Under the pieces are notes generated by a model. That model was not told where the DNA came from. It ran no database searches and was given only the letters and a program-made list of their open reading frames with translations. Position numbers and translations under genes: made by a program. This document shows positions 44,588 through 53,319 of a stretch of DNA of 64,000 bases, in pieces (positions within the stretch are counted from its first letter, which is position 1; the number at the start of each line of letters is the position of its first letter). Source of the stretch: Myxococcales bacterium (GTDB taxonomy: Bacteria > Myxococcota_A > UBA796 > GCA-2862545); NCBI GenBank assembly GCA_019634415.1, contig JAHQVJ010000249.1:26293-90292 (forward strand). The letters run 5' to 3'.

Positions 44588-46831
44588 CTACGCCGCCAGC
44601 GCCGCCACCAGCAGCTCCCGCGCCAGCTGGGGGTTGGCCTTGCCCTTCGTGCGCTGCATGAGCTGGCCCACGAAGAAGCCCAGCAGCCCCTCTCGGCCCC
44701 CTCGATAGGCCGCCACGCGGTCGGGGAAGGCGCCCATGATCTCGTCGACCAGGGGCTGCAGCGCGGCCGGGTCGGCGATCTGCTCGAGCCCCTGCTCCGC
44801 CACGATCTCGGCGGGGTCACCGCCTGCGGTGGCCAGCTGCTGGAACACCTTCTTGCCGATGGCGTGGGTGATGGTGCCCGCCTCGACGAGGGCCGCCAGC
44901 TTTCCGATGGCCGCTCCGCCGAAAGGCAGCTCCGCCTCCTCTTTGAGCAGACGCGCCGCCTCGGTGGCGATCCAGCCCGCCACGGCCTTCGGCTCGTCGT
45001 GCACGGTGAGGGCATCGTCGAACAGCTGCTGCAGCACGGGATTCCCCGACACCGCCGTCGCCTCCGAGGGCGACAGGCCACGCGCCACCAGCGCCTCCGC
45101 CTCGGCCGTCAGCTCCCGCTCGGGCTGCGGTCCCTGCGACTGCGCGGGCTTGGCGGGCTTCTTCTGCACCGCAGGGGCTGTGCGCTTGGTCCAGCTGTCC
45201 TTGAGCGCCACCACCCGGTTGAGGCTCAGGGGCGCATCGGCGTTGTCGGGCTCGCGGAAGAAGTACCCCACCCGCTCCAGCTGCACGCGCCCGCCAGGCG
45301 CCAGCTCTGCCAGCGCGGGCTCTCCCTTGGCCTGCACCACCGTCAGCGACTCCGGGTTCAGATCCTCGAGGAAGTCGCGCTCCGAACCAGGGCTCGGCAC
45401 CGAGAACAGCCGGTCGTACAGCCGCACCTCCAGCGGCACGCAGCGCTCGGCGTCCACCCAGTGCAGGGTGCCCCAGACCTTCACGCCCTTCGGGCTCGTG
45501 CCCCCGCGGGTGGCCCGATCCACACGCACCCGCACCTGGGTGACGCGGCCGTCATCGTCCACGTCGTGGCCTGTGTGGGTGACGATGTAGGCGTAGCGCA
45601 GGCGCACGGCGCGCCCCGGAGCCAAGCGCTTGAAGCCCTTGGGCGGCTCCACCTCGAAGTCGCTGCGGTCGATGTACACCCGACCGGAGAACGGCACCGG
45701 ACGCGTGCCCTCCTTGGGCACGTCCTTGGGCCAGACGCTGGCGTCCAGCACGTCGTGGTCGCCCTCCCAGTTCTCGACCACCACCTGAAGCGGGTCGAGC
45801 ACCGCCATCATGCGCGGCGCCTCGTGGTTCAGCTCGTCGCGGATGGCGTTCTCCAGCGCCACCGGATCCACCACCGAGTTGGCCTTGGCCACCCCCACGC
45901 CCTCGATGAAGCGCCGGATGGCGGCCGGCGGGATGCCGCGCCGCCGCATGGCGCACAGGGTGGGCATGCGCGGATCGTCCCAGCCGTCCACGTGGCGGCC
46001 CTCCACCAGGGCACGCAGCTTGCGCTTGCTCATCACGGTGTAGCTCAGGTTCAGCCGCGCGAACTCGTACTGATGGGGCACGTGGGGCACCGGCAGGTGC
46101 TCCAGGTACCAGTCGTACAGCGGCCGGTTCACGTCGAACTCGAGCGAGCACGTGCTGTGGGTCACGCCCTCGATGGCGTCGGACTGACCGTGGGCCCAGT
46201 CGTACATCGGGTAGATGTGCCAGCGGTCGCCGGTGCGGTGGTGGGGGATGTTCCGGATCCGGTACATCACCGGGTCGCGCATCTTCATGTTGGGGTGCGC
46301 CATGTCGATCTTGGCGCGCAGCACCATGGCGCCGTCGGCGTGCAGTCCGTCTCGCATCTCCTCGAAGCGGGCCAGCGACTCGGCGACGGGCCGGTCCCGG
46401 AAGGGGCTGTGGGTGCCGGGCTCCTCCACCGTGCCGCGGCGCTCGCGGATCTGCTCGAGGCTCTCCTCGTCGACGTAGGCCAGGCCCTCGCGGATCAGGT
46501 GGCACGCCCAGTCGTAGAGCTGGTCGAAGTAGTCCGACGCGTTGTAGCGGTGCTCGCCCCAGTCGTAGCCGAGCCAGCGGATGTCGCGCTCGATGCCCTG
46601 CACGAACTCCGTCTCTTCCTTCTCGGGGTTCGTGTCGTCCATGCGCAGGTGGCAGCGGCCTCCGAACTCCTCGGCGAGGCCGAAGCCGATGGAGAAGGCC
46701 TTGGCGTGCCCGATGTGGAGGTAGCCGTTGGGCTCGGGCGGGAAGCGCGTGACCACTTGTTGGTGCCGGCCCGTCCGCAGATCTTCTGTGACGATGGAGC
46801 GGATGAAGTTGGACGGCGTGGACTCGCTCAC
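44588..46831 (-). CDS. glnS: glutaminyl-tRNA synthetase with C-terminal YqeY/GatB-like domain
   Basis: The 747-residue enzyme has a class I core: PPEPNGYLHIGHAKA with HIGH near 34-41, the GlnRS-type MDDTNPEKEE, and VMSKRKL as KMSKS. An anticodon-binding beta-barrel region follows, then a Lys/Ala-rich linker and a YqeY/GatB-type helical tail of about 170 residues (about 575-747), as in Deinococcus GlnRS, which aids tRNA binding. It charges tRNA-Gln directly. The window's array encodes tRNA-Gln(TTG) with the U1-A72 pair this enzyme prefers. The start at 46831 is clear. Confidence 0.95.
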   Translation of the reverse strand: MSESTPSNFIRSIVTEDLRTGRHQQVVTRFPPEPNGYLHIGHAKAFSIGFGLAEEFGGRCHLRMDDTNPEKEETEFVQGIERDIRWLGYDWGEHRYNASDYFDQLYDWACHLIREGLAYVDEESLEQIRERRGTVEEPGTHSPFRDRPVAESLARFEEMRDGLHADGAMVLRAKIDMAHPNMKMRDPVMYRIRNIPHHRTGDRWHIYPMYDWAHGQSDAIEGVTHSTCSLEFDVNRPLYDWYLEHLPVPHVPHQYEFARLNLSYTVMSKRKLRALVEGRHVDGWDDPRMPTLCAMRRRGIPPAAIRRFIEGVGVAKANSVVDPVALENAIRDELNHEAPRMMAVLDPLQVVVENWEGDHDVLDASVWPKDVPKEGTRPVPFSGRVYIDRSDFEVEPPKGFKRLAPGRAVRLRYAYIVTHTGHDVDDDGRVTQVRVRVDRATRGGTSPKGVKVWGTLHWVDAERCVPLEVRLYDRLFSVPSPGSERDFLEDLNPESLTVVQAKGEPALAELAPGGRVQLERVGYFFREPDNADAPLSLNRVVALKDSWTKRTAPAVQKKPAKPAQSQGPQPERELTAEAEALVARGLSPSEATAVSGNPVLQQLFDDALTVHDEPKAVAGWIATEAARLLKEEAELPFGGAAIGKLAALVEAGTITHAIGKKVFQQLATAGGDPAEIVAEQGLEQIADPAALQPLVDEIMGAFPDRVAAYRGGREGLLGFFVGQLMQRTKGKANPQLARELLVAALAA

Positions 46832-46901
46832 CGGGGTCCTCCCTGTGGTTGCTCGATCTGGCTAAGACGAGCGGACCCTCCGATCAACGGTGGAGCGCAC
46901 A

Positions 46902-48165
46902 ATGACCTCGCCGCTACACGAAGCACTGGAGCTGTGGCGCGAGACGCGCGACCCAACTGTAGGGAAGCTGGTCCACGATCTCACCCCTGCGATGATCCGC
47001 CCCATCCGCGCCGTCAGCGACTGGTTCACCATCGAGCGGGCCGGAGAGCCGGCTCAAGTCCCACGCCTGCTGGCCTTCACCCTCCGTGTGGACGACGAGA
47101 GGGACGAGCCCAGGAATGCGGTGAGACGACTACGGACACTGGTGGCCCGAGGTCCAGATCCGCGCGTCGCAGCCGCTGCCTTGCGCTGGGTGGTTCGGTC
47201 CGAGATGGACATTTTCGGCTACGAGGGGCCGTTCTGCGATGCGATCCGAGGGATCCTCACGCACTGGCTCCCGCCGAACGGGCATCTGCATGACCTCGTG
47301 GGCCGGGTACGTCCCCCCGGCAACATCCTGCCAGAACCGACCCGGCACCACCTGGCGTTCGTCCGCAGATCGTATGCAGACGAACCCAGGTCAGGCCCAG
47401 GCTGCGCAGAAGCCGACATGGAGGTTCTGCTGGACCTTCACGGGGACCGCTGGCTGGGACGCACCTTCCTCACGAGCACCCACACCTGGATCTCGGAACG
47501 GGGCTTTCCCGTGGCTGCGCAAGTCGATGCCACCTACGAGACACTGCTGGCAACCCTGTCCGACCCCGGTGCACGTACATTGCGAAGCCTGGAGTTCGAG
47601 TCGATCTTCGTCTCTCCCAGCGCAGAGTTGGGGTCCCGGATCTTCGACAACCCAGCCCTCCAACACCTCCGCTACATCGGCCCTTTGTACTCGGAGCTCG
47701 ATGTGGACTGCATCGCACGAGGCCCCTCCCGTCCGTCTCAGCTCTGCGGCTCCGTACGCCCATCGGTGTTCGCCCGGATGGGTCTTCGCCGCTCCGATCT
47801 GTTCGGTCGGCTAGACGCCAACTCCCTGCTCGATCTGCACAACGGCGCCCCTTGCGTGTCGGCGCACGTGCCGCTGGGGGCTCCAGATCACGTCCGACGA
47901 ATCCTACAGTCTGCCCCACCCATCGTTCGAACCTTGCTGCTCAACCGCCGAGACGACGCCAAGATCGTCCTCGAGCGAGGGACGCCGGACAACTGGCAGG
48001 TCGTGCGGAGAGCTCGTGCTGAACCACGTCGACCTCGGATCCATCGCCTACAGAGGGGAGCGACCCGGCCATCCCTCATGGTGGCCTCAGCTGGAAGCGC
48101 GAGCCACCCGACTCGGCATCGAGCTCACACGCGAGGCCCCCGACCCCCTACTACTCGTCGGCTGA
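46902..48165 (+). pseudogene. hypothetical gene with a single-base frameshift near its 3' end
   Basis: The open frame from ATG 46902 (GGAG at 46892-46895) reads as ordinary protein for about 370 codons, ending in DNWQVVR near 48005. Beyond that the frame becomes Arg/Pro-rich out-of-frame sequence. From 48010 the +1 frame continues naturally with ELVLNHVDLGSIAYRG and ends at TGA 48163-48165, with WWPQLEARAT as a further native-like segment. Removing one base (for example A48009) restores one frame. The N-terminal helix HEALELWRETRD resembles small repeat-companion domains in Myxococcota. Family unknown. It is either a real mutation or a sequencing error. Confidence 0.7.
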
Positions 48166-48591
48166 CGCCTCGTCGCCACCCAGCACCTCGCGCGCCTGCT
48201 TGCGAAGGCGCTCCTTGGCCTCCTCCACCTCCGCCAACGCCGCCTCCAGCTTCGACAGCTCCGGCTGCCGCACCTTCAGCCCCTCGCGAATGAACAGTGC
48301 TGCCGCCTCCGAGCGCGACTTCACCGCGTCGATGGCCACCCAGGCGTCCAGCTTCGCCAAGGTGTGCTCGTCCACACGCACCATCACCACCTGGTCGCGC
48401 ACCGACTGGCCCATCTCGTCGACCGCTTCGCGTAGATCCGGGCTCACGAAAGCCACGCGCACCTTGCCGTTGCCCTCCCCGTCGCCGCTCATGTCGGGAA
48501 CCTCGATCTCGATTCCCGCACGCCGCAGCTGCTCGCTCACCCCTTCCAAGATCGCCCGCAGCCCCTGGCTGAAGTGCTCTTCGGCCGTCAT
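48151..48591 (-). CDS. ribbon-helix-helix (RHH) type DNA-binding protein
   Basis: The 146-residue protein has an RHH core at about 65-105: a VMVRVDEHTLAKLDAW strand-helix, then KSRSEAAALFIREGL as second helix. A charged coiled tail follows. The RHH part binds DNA as a dimer through its strand. The start at 48591 follows GGAGGG. Eleven bases upstream lies a perfect 7-3-7 palindrome that is a likely operator. Its 3' end overlaps the convergent frameshifted gene by 15 bp. It may be autoregulated; no toxin gene is adjacent. Confidence 0.7.
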   Translation of the reverse strand: MTAEEHFSQGLRAILEGVSEQLRRAGIEIEVPDMSGDGEGNGKVRVAFVSPDLREAVDEMGQSVRDQVVMVRVDEHTLAKLDAWVAIDAVKSRSEAAALFIREGLKVRQPELSKLEAALAEVEEAKERLRKQAREVLGGDEASADE

Positions 48592-48601
48592 GTCGCCCTC
48601 C

Positions 48602-48618
48602 GCGTAATTCTATTACGC
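48602..48618. promoter_or_regulatory. palindromic operator GCGTAAT-TCT-ATTACGC
   Basis: Perfect inverted repeat, 7-bp arms and 3-bp spacer, 11 bp upstream of the RHH gene start, in the region where its promoter would lie. A related half-site GACGTAAC occurs at 48623-48630. RHH proteins commonly bind their own promoters at such sites, so autorepression is inferred. Confidence 0.6.
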
Positions 48619-48734
48619 AGCTGACGTAACCACCCTACCCATGGAGACAAGCCCAGCGGTGTGCTTCGTGGAGGGCCACTCGCGCGGGCCCCGCTCCTCG
48701 CTGCCTTGCGCTACGACGTTGAGGTGGAGGTCCC

Positions 48735-49256
48735 GTGCACCGCATCGCGACGTTTGCCATCGGCATCATCACGTTCGTCAGCGTGATGACTGTGTGGCGT
48801 GTCATGGCCGACGATCAGGCGGCCAATCGCATCGAGAACCGCGCCTGGGTGGAGCGCATGCCGCGCAACGGCAAGGACGTGGTCACTTGGTTCGTGCCCA
48901 TGAAGTTGCGCGGAAAGCAGTTCGGCGTGGCCCAGCGCACCAGCCACTTCTGGTTCACCGGCGAGCGCTTCAGCTGGACGCAGCAGGGTGAGCACGTGCG
49001 CCTCACGTTTCAGCAGTCCGACCGCCGCGTGTCGCTGACGGCCCGCGCCTATGCCTGCAAGGTCGGCAGCTTCGAGCTGTGTCTGGATCTGGTGCACAAC
49101 GGCAACAAGACCACGCTGTACTCGAAGAAGCGCTGGACGCTGCCGCGCACCGACGTGACCGAGCTGCCCGCCATCCGCTTCGAGCCCGTGGGTGCGACGT
49201 GTAGTGCCTGCACGGACATGCTGCCGAGCCCGATGAGCCAGCTGTTCGTGCCCTAA
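48735..49256 (+). CDS. exported protein of unknown function
   Basis: The 173-residue protein starts at GTG 48735 with GGAGG upstream and has one N-terminal hydrophobic helix (IATFAIGIITFVSVMTVW), a probable membrane anchor or uncleaved signal. A strand-rich domain follows with Cys residues (AYACKV, ELCLDL, ATCSACTDM). The CSAC motif near the C-terminus could bind metal or form disulfides. I do not recognise the family. It is transcribed divergently from the RHH regulator. Confidence 0.6.
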   Translation: MHRIATFAIGIITFVSVMTVWRVMADDQAANRIENRAWVERMPRNGKDVVTWFVPMKLRGKQFGVAQRTSHFWFTGERFSWTQQGEHVRLTFQQSDRRVSLTARAYACKVGSFELCLDLVHNGNKTTLYSKKRWTLPRTDVTELPAIRFEPVGATCSACTDMLPSPMSQLFVP

Positions 49257-49470
49257 GGGATCAGCGTGGAGCGGTCGGGCATCAGCGTATAGCTGTCGGC
49301 CAGCTCCAAGGGCTTCGTGCGACCTGCGGTGCGCTCGGACGTGCGCTGGGGAGGTCCGAAGGACGGAGGCCTGCAGGGACGAAGTCCCGAACCCGTGACG
49401 GCCGCGTTGCACCGCTGATCATGGTCTGACGAGCGCGGTTAATGGGGCGCCAAATCACGGAGGTCGCGTC

Positions 49471-50286
49471 GTGGCCGAGCTGTTCACCGTCGAGAACCTG
49501 TTCACCCTGCTCATGCTCATCTTCCTGCAGGCCGTACTCGGGTTCGACAACCTCCTCTACATCTCCATCGAGTCCAAACGCGTCGCGCCCGACAAGCAGC
49601 AGATGGTGCGCCAGCTCGGCATCGGCATCGCCATCGCGCTCCGGCTCGTCCTGCTCTTCGTGGTGATGCAGGCCATCTCGATGTTCCAGACGCCCTTCGC
49701 CAAGATGCACACCGGCTTCATCGACTTCGACATGAACGTGCACGCGCTCATCGTGCTCGCAGGCGGCATCTTCATCATCTACACCGCGTTCCGCGAGATC
49801 CTGCACATGCTGTCGCTCGATCACCTCGGTGGGCACGGCGACAACGAGCCGCAGCGCACCGTGCAGACCGCCGTGGCCTGGATCGTCGCGATGAACTTGG
49901 TGTTCTCCTTCGACTCGATCCTGAGCGCGCTGGCACTCACCGACGTGTTCGCTGTGATGGCCACCGCCATCATCGTCTCGGGCGTGATGATGATCGTGCT
50001 GGCCGACACCGTGGCGGAGTTCCTGAAGCGCAACCGCATGTACGAGGTACTGGGGCTCTTCATCCTCTTCATCGTGGGCGTGATGCTGCTGTCCGAGGGC
50101 GGCCACCTCGCTCACCTGCATCTGTTCGGCTACGTCGTGGAACCCATGGCGAAGTCCACGTTCTACTTCGTCATCGCCGTGTTGGTGGTGGTGGACATCG
50201 CCCAGGGCCGGTACCAGAAGAAGCTGGACCTGGAGCGCTCCCAGGCCCACCGGCACGAGCACCTGGCCCAGACCCACACGAGCTAG
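49471..50286 (+). CDS. TerC family integral membrane protein
   Basis: The 271-residue protein has eight or nine membrane helices and the two acidic TerC signatures: QAVLGFDNLLYISI in the first helix and NLVFSFDSILSALAL in the middle. A His-rich loop (LDHLGGHGDNEP) may bind metal. TerC proteins act in metal (Mn) homeostasis and tellurite resistance. The start is GTG at 49471 with GGAGG ahead. Its end meets the convergent amidohydrolase gene with a 4-bp overlap. Confidence 0.9.
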   Translation: MAELFTVENLFTLLMLIFLQAVLGFDNLLYISIESKRVAPDKQQMVRQLGIGIAIALRLVLLFVVMQAISMFQTPFAKMHTGFIDFDMNVHALIVLAGGIFIIYTAFREILHMLSLDHLGGHGDNEPQRTVQTAVAWIVAMNLVFSFDSILSALALTDVFAVMATAIIVSGVMMIVLADTVAEFLKRNRMYEVLGLFILFIVGVMLLSEGGHLAHLHLFGYVVEPMAKSTFYFVIAVLVVVDIAQGRYQKKLDLERSQAHRHEHLAQTHTS

Positions 50287-51488
50287 CGGCAGGTCTCCGA
50301 GACCGTCTGGCCCCCCACCACCACCGCGCACACGTGGCTGGTGTACTCGAAGGGGTCGCCGTCGAACACCGCGAGATCTGCGCGCTTACCCACCTGCAGC
50401 GAGCCCACCTCGCGCTCGATCCCCAGGATGCTCGCCCCATCGAGGGTGAGCGCCTTCAGCGCCCGCTCGGAGCCGAGCCCGTGCCCCGCGGCGATGGCCG
50501 CCTCCCACAGCGCCACACGCACCTTGGGCACGTAGCCCTCGAAGCCCGTCATGAAGCCCACGCGCACACCCGCGTCGGCCAGCAGCGCCGCGTTGCGGAA
50601 GCTCGCGTTGGACTGCTCGCCGCTCTGCCAGCCGCGCAGCATGACCGGTCCCACCAGCACGTCCACGCCCGCCTCGGCCAGCGCCTCCCGCACCAGGTAG
50701 CCCTCCGCTGCCCCCGCGAGCACCACGTCGATGTCGAACTCACGGGCGATGCGCAAGGCCGTGAGCAGATCGTCGGCGCGATGCGCGTGCACCAGCGCCT
50801 TGCGGCGTCCACGGAGCAGATCCACCAGGGCCTCGGTGCCCAGATCCACCTGGGGTCGGTCCCGCAGGCCCAGCCGACGCCGGCTGGCGTACTCGCGGGC
50901 CTCGGCCAGCGCCTGCCGCATCAGGGCCGCAGCCCCCATGCGGCTGCTCACGTCGCGCTCCTCCGACCCACGCTTGGCCGCCTCCCCCAGGGAGAACACC
51001 ACCATGCCGTCCGCCACGTAGGCGTCTGGAGCCAGATCGGGCCCCGGCACGCTCGGCGTGAGCAGCGTGCGCCCCGCCACCACCGGACCCGGCGAGGGCC
51101 CCACGTGCAGCGTGGTGACCCCGTGATCACGCACCCAGCCGAGCAGCTCCTCCCAGGGATCGAAGCCATCCAGGGCACGCAGCTCGGGCTGCACGGGACT
51201 GTAGGACTCGCGATGGTCCTGGTCGGCCTCCGAGTTGAGGATCCCCGTCAGCCCGACCGTGCCCAGTCCGTCGACGAAGCCAGGCGTGACCACGGCCCCC
51301 TCGACCACCCGCACCCCCTCGGGGATCGGCACCTCGGCCGCCGGCCCCACCGCCGTGATCCGTCCTTCCTCGACGAGCACCACGCCGTCCTCGATCACCG
51401 GTCCCGACACGGGGTGCACCTGCTCCCCCTTCACCGCCAGGTCCACGCCGAAGGCCACCCCGAGCGACCACCACATCCACGCGCTCAT
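50283..51488 (-). CDS. amidohydrolase-like protein lacking the HxH metal motif
   Basis: The 401-residue protein follows the amidohydrolase plan (EDGVVLVEEGRITAVG, then VVTPGFVDGLGTVGL) but has DGLGTVG where active members have DxHxHxG, so two metal ligands are missing. Later His (HAHRADD) and the C-terminal DGASILGIE and VGKRADLAVFDGDPF are kept. It begins with an export-type hydrophobic segment (MSAWMWWSLGVAFG). It overlaps the intact paralog upstream by 4 bp, suggesting a heteromeric pair in which this one is structural. Confidence 0.82.
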   Translation of the reverse strand: MSAWMWWSLGVAFGVDLAVKGEQVHPVSGPVIEDGVVLVEEGRITAVGPAAEVPIPEGVRVVEGAVVTPGFVDGLGTVGLTGILNSEADQDHRESYSPVQPELRALDGFDPWEELLGWVRDHGVTTLHVGPSPGPVVAGRTLLTPSVPGPDLAPDAYVADGMVVFSLGEAAKRGSEERDVSSRMGAAALMRQALAEAREYASRRRLGLRDRPQVDLGTEALVDLLRGRRKALVHAHRADDLLTALRIAREFDIDVVLAGAAEGYLVREALAEAGVDVLVGPVMLRGWQSGEQSNASFRNAALLADAGVRVGFMTGFEGYVPKVRVALWEAAIAAGHGLGSERALKALTLDGASILGIEREVGSLQVGKRADLAVFDGDPFEYTSHVCAVVVGGQTVSETCR

Positions 51489-52753
51489 CGGCCTGCCTCC
51501 GCTCGCTCGGGCACGTCGTAGCCCCCCTCCGCATAGAGCACGTCCACCGGATCTGAGCGGTCGAACACGCGCTGCCCCTCCACCCAGGTCTGCTCCACCT
51601 GCGTGTACACCGACAGGGGTGGGCCCGAGAGCACCACGAAGTCGGCGTCCTTGCCCGCCTCGAGGCTGCCCACCCGCTGGTCGAGGCCCAGCTGCTCCGC
51701 TCCCGACAGCGTGAGCGCCCGCAGGGCTGCGTCCTCGGGCATCCCCGCGCGCGCTGCGAGCCCCGCCGAGCGCAGGAACAGCCGCGAGTCGGTGATGGGG
51801 TCGTCGGTGTGCAGCGACACGTTCACCCCACGCTCGTGGAGCATCGGCGCGTTCTCCGCACGGAACTCCACCGCCTCCTCCTTGCCGCCAGGGCTGTCGA
51901 TGATGATGAGCGAGCACGGCACACCCGACTCCGCGATGCGATCGGGCACCTTCCAGGCCTCGCTCACGTGGTGCAGCACCACGTTCAGCCCGAACTCCTC
52001 CTGCATCTCCAGGATGGTCACGATGTCGTCGGCGCGGTGGGTGTGGAAGTGGATGGTGCGCTGCCCCTGCATCACCTCCACCATGGCGCGGTCCGCCAGG
52101 TTGTCGGGCAGCGGCGCGGGGCCGGGCTCCTTGCCGAAGATGCCCCGCTTCTTGCGCTTCGCGGGCACCTTCGACCGCGCGTCGATGAAGTGCTGACGCT
52201 GCTGCGCGGCGGCCCCCATGCGGCTGCGCGGACCGGCGCCGCGCCCCTGGGGGTTGGTGCCGTTCGCCATCTTCAGCCCGCCGCACACCTCGGTGCGCCG
52301 GTCCTCGCACAGCAGCAGATCATCGATGAGCGGCGCGTCCTTGAGCTTGATGTAGGCCGTCTGTCCGCCCACCAGGTTGCCCGAGCCCGGCATCACGTTC
52401 GCCGTGGTGACGCCTCCCGCCTGGGCCAGCTGCAGGCTCACGTGGGTGGGATCGATGGCATCCACGGCCGAGGCCTGCGGCGCCATGGGCCCCGCCTCGT
52501 GCAGGCGCCCGCCGCCCACGTGGCTGTGGGTGTCCACCAGGCCGGGGATCACCACCTTGCCCGACAGGTCCACCTCCTCGGCCCCATCGGGAACGGCGAC
52601 CTCTCCGCGGGCTCCGACGGCGATCACCTTGCCGTCGTCGATCACCAGCACCCCATCGGGGACCGGCGGCGACGAGACGGGATGGAGCGTGGCCCCCACG
52701 AAGGCGGTGGGGGCGGACTGGGCCTTGACGGCCAAGAGCAAGTGCAACCACAT
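51485..52753 (-). CDS. exported amidohydrolase (imidazolonepropionase-like)
   Basis: The 422-residue protein has a short signal-like N-terminus (MWLHLLLAVKAQSA), the metal motif VDTHSHVGGG, a further IHFHTHRADD, LHHVSEAWK, and SLHTDDPIT with the Asp ligand. This is a complete binuclear amidohydrolase site. The substrate is unknown (cyclic amides or peptides). It is the upstream member of a coupled pair with the degenerate paralog. Confidence 0.87.
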   Translation of the reverse strand: MWLHLLLAVKAQSAPTAFVGATLHPVSSPPVPDGVLVIDDGKVIAVGARGEVAVPDGAEEVDLSGKVVIPGLVDTHSHVGGGRLHEAGPMAPQASAVDAIDPTHVSLQLAQAGGVTTANVMPGSGNLVGGQTAYIKLKDAPLIDDLLLCEDRRTEVCGGLKMANGTNPQGRGAGPRSRMGAAAQQRQHFIDARSKVPAKRKKRGIFGKEPGPAPLPDNLADRAMVEVMQGQRTIHFHTHRADDIVTILEMQEEFGLNVVLHHVSEAWKVPDRIAESGVPCSLIIIDSPGGKEEAVEFRAENAPMLHERGVNVSLHTDDPITDSRLFLRSAGLAARAGMPEDAALRALTLSGAEQLGLDQRVGSLEAGKDADFVVLSGPPLSVYTQVEQTWVEGQRVFDRSDPVDVLYAEGGYDVPERAEAGR

Positions 52754-52826
52754 GGGCGCAGCCTACAGCACGCCGTGCGTGCCGGGTCGGTTAGATCGGG
52801 GCGCGCATCCCGAGGAGAGCTTCACA

Positions 52827-53312
52827 ATGCGCCTTGCACCCGTCGTTTGCATCGTCCTTCCGATCGTCAGTGCCTGTGAGTCCGCGGAGATCGTCTCCGC
52901 CGGCGTGAGCTGCGACGGCGATGTCGCCACCTTCGCCCTGGAGACGAGCCTGCCGGTGGAGTTCGCCACCGTCTACTCCCAGGAGACGGGCAACCCCACC
53001 CCGCAGTACGCCGACGAGCACGAGCTGCCCACCGACGGCGAGTCCCGCACGCTGGAGCTGACGCTCGAGACGGGCGACGCCTCGCCCAACCCCAACCGCA
53101 GCACGCTGTTCAGCTGCCCCGGCCACCACGGCGCCCCCGAGGGCATCATGACCTACGCCTACCGCATCTACGACGGCGACGGCGTGCTCGCCGACTGCCT
53201 CGTGCAGGGCCACGACCCCGCAGCCCTGATCGACGGCACCAACGAGCGCGTCAGCGAGCCGCCCGACGCCGCCGAGCTCGCAGACTGCCGCGAGCTGTTC
53301 GGCACCTATTAG
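52827..53312 (+). CDS. small lipoprotein of unknown function
   Basis: The 161-residue protein has a signal peptide with lipobox VSAC, followed by a beta-rich domain with further Cys (GVSCDGD, LFSCPGHH, ADCLVQG, ADCREL), probably disulfide-bonded in the periplasm. GAGGAGAG at 52812 precedes the ATG at 52827. Family not recognised. It converges on the coiled-coil HhH gene with 7 bp between. Confidence 0.65.
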   Translation: MRLAPVVCIVLPIVSACESAEIVSAGVSCDGDVATFALETSLPVEFATVYSQETGNPTPQYADEHELPTDGESRTLELTLETGDASPNPNRSTLFSCPGHHGAPEGIMTYAYRIYDGDGVLADCLVQGHDPAALIDGTNERVSEPPDAAELADCRELFGTY

Positions 53313-53319
53313 GCGCGGC

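Noticed and set aside
44588..46831. Functional linkage of GlnRS with the tRNA array
   Set aside because: The gene lies 4 kb away on the other strand, with unrelated genes between, and is a housekeeping gene.
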